A DNA stretch of 64,000 nt from Candidatus Obscuribacterales bacterium (GTDB taxonomy: Bacteria > Cyanobacteriota > Vampirovibrionia > Obscuribacterales > Obscuribacteraceae): positions 167,518 through 231,517 of the forward strand of contig JAGVLS010000004.1 in assembly GCA_020054205.1 (NCBI GenBank), written 5' to 3'. The notes beneath the pieces were generated by a model. The model ran no database searches and was not told the origin of the DNA. It saw nothing but the letters and a program-made list of their open reading frames with translations. This document shows positions 61,099-64,000 of this stretch, piece after piece (positions within the stretch are counted from its first letter, which is position 1; every line of letters starts with the position of its first letter). The translations under genes were made by a program, and so were the position numbers.

Positions 61099-63078
61099 TT
61101 ATGGCACCTCCACATCGAGCGTGCTTTCGATTGCATCTTGTCCTTCTACAACAATTGATACTTTCAGCTGCCACAAGCCGCTCGACAGATCGCTCCTCAA
61201 TCGAACTTCACCATCGTTGCCAGTGATGCCGTTGAGATCTGGCCCAGACATGTTGTTCATGCCAGGCATGGAAGTCTTCATAGACACTTTGGCTCCGGAG
61301 ACATTGCCACCACCATGTTTGCTGACATTGACCACTATCGAGTTCGCATCGCCCTTTGCTGGTGACAACGAAAGTTTAATCATCAATTGCCCAACCATCT
61401 CTTCATGGATGAACTTATTGCTTGAGTCCAGTCTGTTACCTATTATTTCTCCGGCAAGAGGAAGTTTTGTTGGTCCGCTCTTGCCCCATTCAGTGCCAAC
61501 CACAGCAACGCCGCGATGTAGATTTGCAAAACCGGCAGTAATCACTTCGTCGCCTTCACTGAGCCCTTGTTTTACTTCGCTTGTGTCTGCATTCGACAGT
61601 CCAATTTCAATGTCGACTAATTCTGCGATTTTTTGACCGCCTCGCTCTTTAGGCACCAGATCCATGCCGCATTTCGGGCATTTGCCGGGCTTGTCAGCGA
61701 TAACTTCTGGATGCATGACGCACGTATATTGCGATGCTTTCGATGCGGAACCGCTTCCGCCAACAGCTTTCCAAACTTGTGTTTTGCCTTCGCGCCAGAC
61801 TACGGCGCTACTCGGAATGGTCAGCCCTTGCTGTTGTCCGGTCAGTATCTGCATAATCACGTACTGACCAGGAAGAAATTTGTATTGTGGTGTCGTTCCA
61901 ACCTTTCCATTTCTCGTATCTGAGGCACTCAACGGGTTATCCAACAATGCTTCGACCGTGAATGTCCGGCTTGCTGGATCGGCGGCTGGAAATATTGACG
62001 TAACAGAGGCTGTTGTTTGGTCGTTTGAATCTTCAGAACCTTTGATATAAACCTTGTCACCAAGATGAATCTTCTGAGCATCTTCAGTAGCGACCTGAGC
62101 TTGAATGCGCACTTGTTTGACGTGTGCAACTTTGAGAAGGAGCATCCCTGGAGTGACTACCACACCAGGACTAACTATGCGCTTAGTCACCACGCCGTCT
62201 TCCTGCGCAACTATGCGCGTATAACCCTCGTAGATCGTTGCGTTTTTGAGAACCGCCTTTGCCTGGCGTGCTGCTGATGATTGATGCCCGATGTGATGTA
62301 GCATCGCCTCAAAGGCTGCTTGAGTAGCCTGCTTAGTTTTGCCAGCCTCACGCAGTTTCGCTTTCGCTTGTTCTACCTTCGCTTCCGCTGCCCTTAACTC
62401 CGATGCTTCTTTCTGATATTCATCAAGCGAGACGACCTGGGCTTTGAGTAATGCACTCTGGCGCTCAACCTCTGGTTTCCAGTACGCTAGATTTGCTTCT
62501 GCTTCCTCTACCGCTCTTTGAGCTGCTTGCTCAGCTTCTTGTGTGGCTTCCAGTTGATATTTTGCTTGTGCAAATTCTGCTTTCGCTATGCCTGAATTGT
62601 GCATCGCAGCATCCTCGGCGCTTGCTGCTTCCTCTTTCTTGGCGCTGTATTCAGAGTTGTTTGGGTCTAACTGGACTAGAAGCTGTCCCTTTCGCACCCG
62701 ATCACCGGCATAAACAGGCATTGCTGTTATCCGTCCTGTGACGCGTGGGTAAATGTCCTCATCCGTAAATGCCTGCACTGTGCCCGTATAGGTAACAGAG
62801 CCGTCAATAGTTTGTCGTTCTACTTTTGCGATTGCTACAGGTACGGCCCCTTTTGGTGGCACCATGGTGCTCATGTCCATCGCCTGAGACTCGATGACGC
62901 TCATCTGTCCCGGCTTTTTGAACATCTGGACGATAACCACACAAATAATTGTCACTCCAACCAGAGTCACCAATCCCCAGAAGTTACGGCGCAGCCAACC
63001 GAAAACAACATCTTGCCGGGAGCCTTTGCCTTTGCGCATCTCTTCTTCTGACTGAGTGCTTGAATTTATGGGTGACAT
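61099..63078 (-). CDS. CusB-like adaptor with inserted metal-binding and FixH-like domains
   Basis: 659 aa, longer than usual. One membrane anchor (about 34-51); barrel-sandwich halves near 105-140 and 285-320 around a long Ala/Glu/Gln-rich helical hairpin (145-270); beta-barrel 325-425. A heavy-metal binding domain Y-T-C-V-M-H-P-E-V ... C-P-K-C-G-M-D-L-V-P sits at 451-476, inside the membrane-proximal domain; in most CusB proteins it is at the N-terminus or absent. Residues 555-659 form a FixH/YtkA-like beta-sandwich (G-A-K-V-S-M-K-T-S-M-P-G-M). A GGAGAG signal precedes the ATG; the pump gene begins right after it. Likely passes Cu/Ag to the pump. Confidence 0.9.
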   Translation of the reverse strand: MSPINSSTQSEEEMRKGKGSRQDVVFGWLRRNFWGLVTLVGVTIICVVIVQMFKKPGQMSVIESQAMDMSTMVPPKGAVPVAIAKVERQTIDGSVTYTGTVQAFTDEDIYPRVTGRITAMPVYAGDRVRKGQLLVQLDPNNSEYSAKKEEAASAEDAAMHNSGIAKAEFAQAKYQLEATQEAEQAAQRAVEEAEANLAYWKPEVERQSALLKAQVVSLDEYQKEASELRAAEAKVEQAKAKLREAGKTKQATQAAFEAMLHHIGHQSSAARQAKAVLKNATIYEGYTRIVAQEDGVVTKRIVSPGVVVTPGMLLLKVAHVKQVRIQAQVATEDAQKIHLGDKVYIKGSEDSNDQTTASVTSIFPAADPASRTFTVEALLDNPLSASDTRNGKVGTTPQYKFLPGQYVIMQILTGQQQGLTIPSSAVVWREGKTQVWKAVGGSGSASKASQYTCVMHPEVIADKPGKCPKCGMDLVPKERGGQKIAELVDIEIGLSNADTSEVKQGLSEGDEVITAGFANLHRGVAVVGTEWGKSGPTKLPLAGEIIGNRLDSSNKFIHEEMVGQLMIKLSLSPAKGDANSIVVNVSKHGGGNVSGAKVSMKTSMPGMNNMSGPDLNGITGNDGEVRLRSDLSSGLWQLKVSIVVEGQDAIESTLDVEVP

Positions 63079-63097
63079 CCTTTTCTGCTCTCCAGCT

Positions 63098-63496
63098 CTA
63101 TTGCGCTTTTGGTTCGTCGATCTCTTTAATGCTTTGTGTTTTCAACACTTTGTCCTGCCGTATACCGGTTATCTCAACATAGAAGCCACTTCTTCTTTTG
63201 CTGGCTTTCAACAACTTCACGGCCATGGCATTGCCTTTCTTGTCCAGGTCAAGCCATTTGTCGGTTTCCGCAGAGGCAACGTAGACCGAATAGCCTTTTG
63301 CGCGGCAATTCGGCATCAGGGCACAGTCTTTAGTGTGATGTTGAATAAACACTTTCGGATCAGCGTCTTCTCTTACAGAGTCAGCGCATTGCCGGTCCAG
63401 AAGATAGCCCTGCCATTTGTTCAGTGCAGCTGAAAAAGCTGCGGTGGTTCCGCTCAAAAACAAAAATGCGCATACGGCAGTCGCCAATTTCTTCAT
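63098..63496 (-). CDS. Small exported protein, Cys-containing (member 3, divergent)
   Basis: 132 aa. Signal peptide (M-K-K-L-A-T-A-V-C-A-F-L-F-L-S-G, cleavage near A-F-S-A). The mature part G-Y-L-L-D-R-Q-C-A ... H-H-T-K-D-C-A-L-M-P-N-C-R-A-K-G-Y-S-V-Y, then Y-V-E-I-T-G-I-R, follows the order seen at 53808 and 55389 (strand, Met/Arg-x-Cys, His, Cys, Cys, then V-T-G/I-T-G), so it looks like a distant relative. AGGAG lies 10 bases before the ATG at 63496. First complete gene upstream of the adaptor in the copper string. Confidence 0.72.
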   Translation of the reverse strand: MKKLATAVCAFLFLSGTTAAFSAALNKWQGYLLDRQCADSVREDADPKVFIQHHTKDCALMPNCRAKGYSVYVASAETDKWLDLDKKGNAMAVKLLKASKRRSGFYVEITGIRQDKVLKTQSIKEIDEPKAQ

Positions 63497-63629
63497 ACAA
63501 CATCCTCTCCTGGAGCCATGCAAAGCCCATTACAAAGACCTCACCCGTTGCCAGTTGATTGGCTGTTTAAGCGGGCCCTCAATACGAGAACATGCCAAAA
63601 CACCACTCAACATAGTTGGGCGGTTGTAT

Positions 63630-63992
63630 TTAGATCAAAAAGACTCTCTTATACAAATAACTGTCGCTCGACCCGAATCCACGTAAATATGGAGGGTCCC
63701 GACTGACATATGCGATGTGCTTATTTTGCTCAGGGTCGATAAAGCTGAATATTCGAGCAAGATCGACTAGTTTGATGCTCAAGTGCTCTATGTCATTAAG
63801 CAAACCAATAGAACTCGCAATCGCTGGCGGCGATGTTTGCCCCATCATTCCACAGCAATCTTTGACCTTGCTAAGCAACGGCCCAGCTTTGTCGCAACTT
63901 TCGGAACTGCCTTCACTGCAGCAGCTATGTTGTTCTGTCGCAACTAATTCAACCGCAGGCTTTTGCACACAACAGCACGCTTCTCTTGGCAT
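63630..63992 (-). CDS. Small Cys-rich protein (family member 3), possibly incomplete
   Basis: 120 aa from the first ATG; the frame stays open to the window edge, so the N-terminus, including any signal peptide, may lie outside. Cys-rich region A-C-C-C-V-Q ... H-S-C-C-S-E-G-S-S-E-S-C-D ... D-C-C-G-M-M (5-50) with nine Cys, then an intervening segment and the C-terminus D-P-P-Y-L ... S-Y-L-Y-K-R-V-F-L-I. The architecture matches the proteins at 37032 and 54247. It heads the visible part of the copper string, as member 1 heads the Czc operon. Possible periplasmic metal sensor or chaperone. Confidence 0.6.
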   Translation of the reverse strand: MPREACCCVQKPAVELVATEQHSCCSEGSSESCDKAGPLLSKVKDCCGMMGQTSPPAIASSIGLLNDIEHLSIKLVDLARIFSFIDPEQNKHIAYVSRDPPYLRGFGSSDSYLYKRVFLI

Positions 63993-64000
63993 TCCATAAA

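Noticed and set aside
1..64000. CRISPR arrays
   Set aside because: No regularly spaced repeats of the right length and no Cas-like proteins were seen.

Overview
The window reads as bacterial chromosome carrying a mobile or genomic island. Roughly the first 20 kb is visibly AT-rich. It holds secreted or membrane TPR proteins of the kinesin-light-chain type, a DUF4388-TPR protein, a group 2 sigma-70 factor and a PAS-GGDEF-EAL protein. From about 21 kb on the sequence is clearly richer in G+C and almost entirely devoted to metal handling. The abundance of TPR proteins plus DUF4388 would fit a non-photosynthetic cyanobacterial relative (Obscuribacterales / Melainabacteria type), but this is inference; no rRNA or ribosomal protein gene is present to settle it.

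Layout. 1-8.2 kb: host-like genes (TPR proteins, aldo/keto reductase, UspA, sigma factor, c-di-GMP protein). 8284-8356: tRNA-Arg(UCG), a typical integration site. 8.5-15.5 kb: a mobilisation module on the minus strand (AbiE toxin-antitoxin, a membrane protein, a VirD4-type coupling protein, relaxase, ribbon-helix-helix accessory protein, small membrane protein, excisionase-type HTH protein). No integrase and no mating-pair genes are visible. 15.9-22.6 kb: cargo and junk (a HEPN-like protein, a group II intron just downstream of ssb, a TPR protein plus a possible HEPN protein, and an IS with recognisable ends). 22.8-37.4 kb: a minus-strand metal operon (Cys-rich exported protein, CzcB, CzcA, FixH-like lipoprotein, CzcC/TolC, P1B-4-type ATPase, SulP-carbonic anhydrase fusion, MgtC, ZIP) ending in two genes damaged by a deletion. 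37.5-40.5 kb: two CmtR-like ArsR repressors, each at a divergent promoter. 40.5-49.9 kb: a plus-strand czcCBA-like operon with a second P-type ATPase, then a DMT permease with a His-rich tail. 50.0-64.0 kb: a long minus-strand copper/silver-type gene string (Cys-rich protein, small exported proteins, CusB-like adaptor with built-in metal domain, RND pump, CpxP-like protein, two TolC proteins, Met/His-rich multicopper oxidase).

How the genes work together. The three RND systems would export metal ions from the periplasm or cytoplasm across the outer membrane. The P-type ATPases would move ions from cytoplasm to periplasm, and the multicopper oxidase and small Cys/Met-rich exported proteins would oxidise or buffer copper and thiophilic ions. 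The two ArsR genes share a near-identical operator, ATATCA-N8-TGAT, so the two Czc-type units are probably cross-regulated.

Most noteworthy: a recurring family of small Cys-rich exported proteins with a conserved hydrophobic C-terminus, a trio of small exported proteins with a Met-Cys...His core, the shared operator, a SulP-carbonic anhydrase fusion inside a metal operon, an IS whose transposase is out of frame at an A7 run, and a P-type ATPase relic that has lost its hinge motif in frame.
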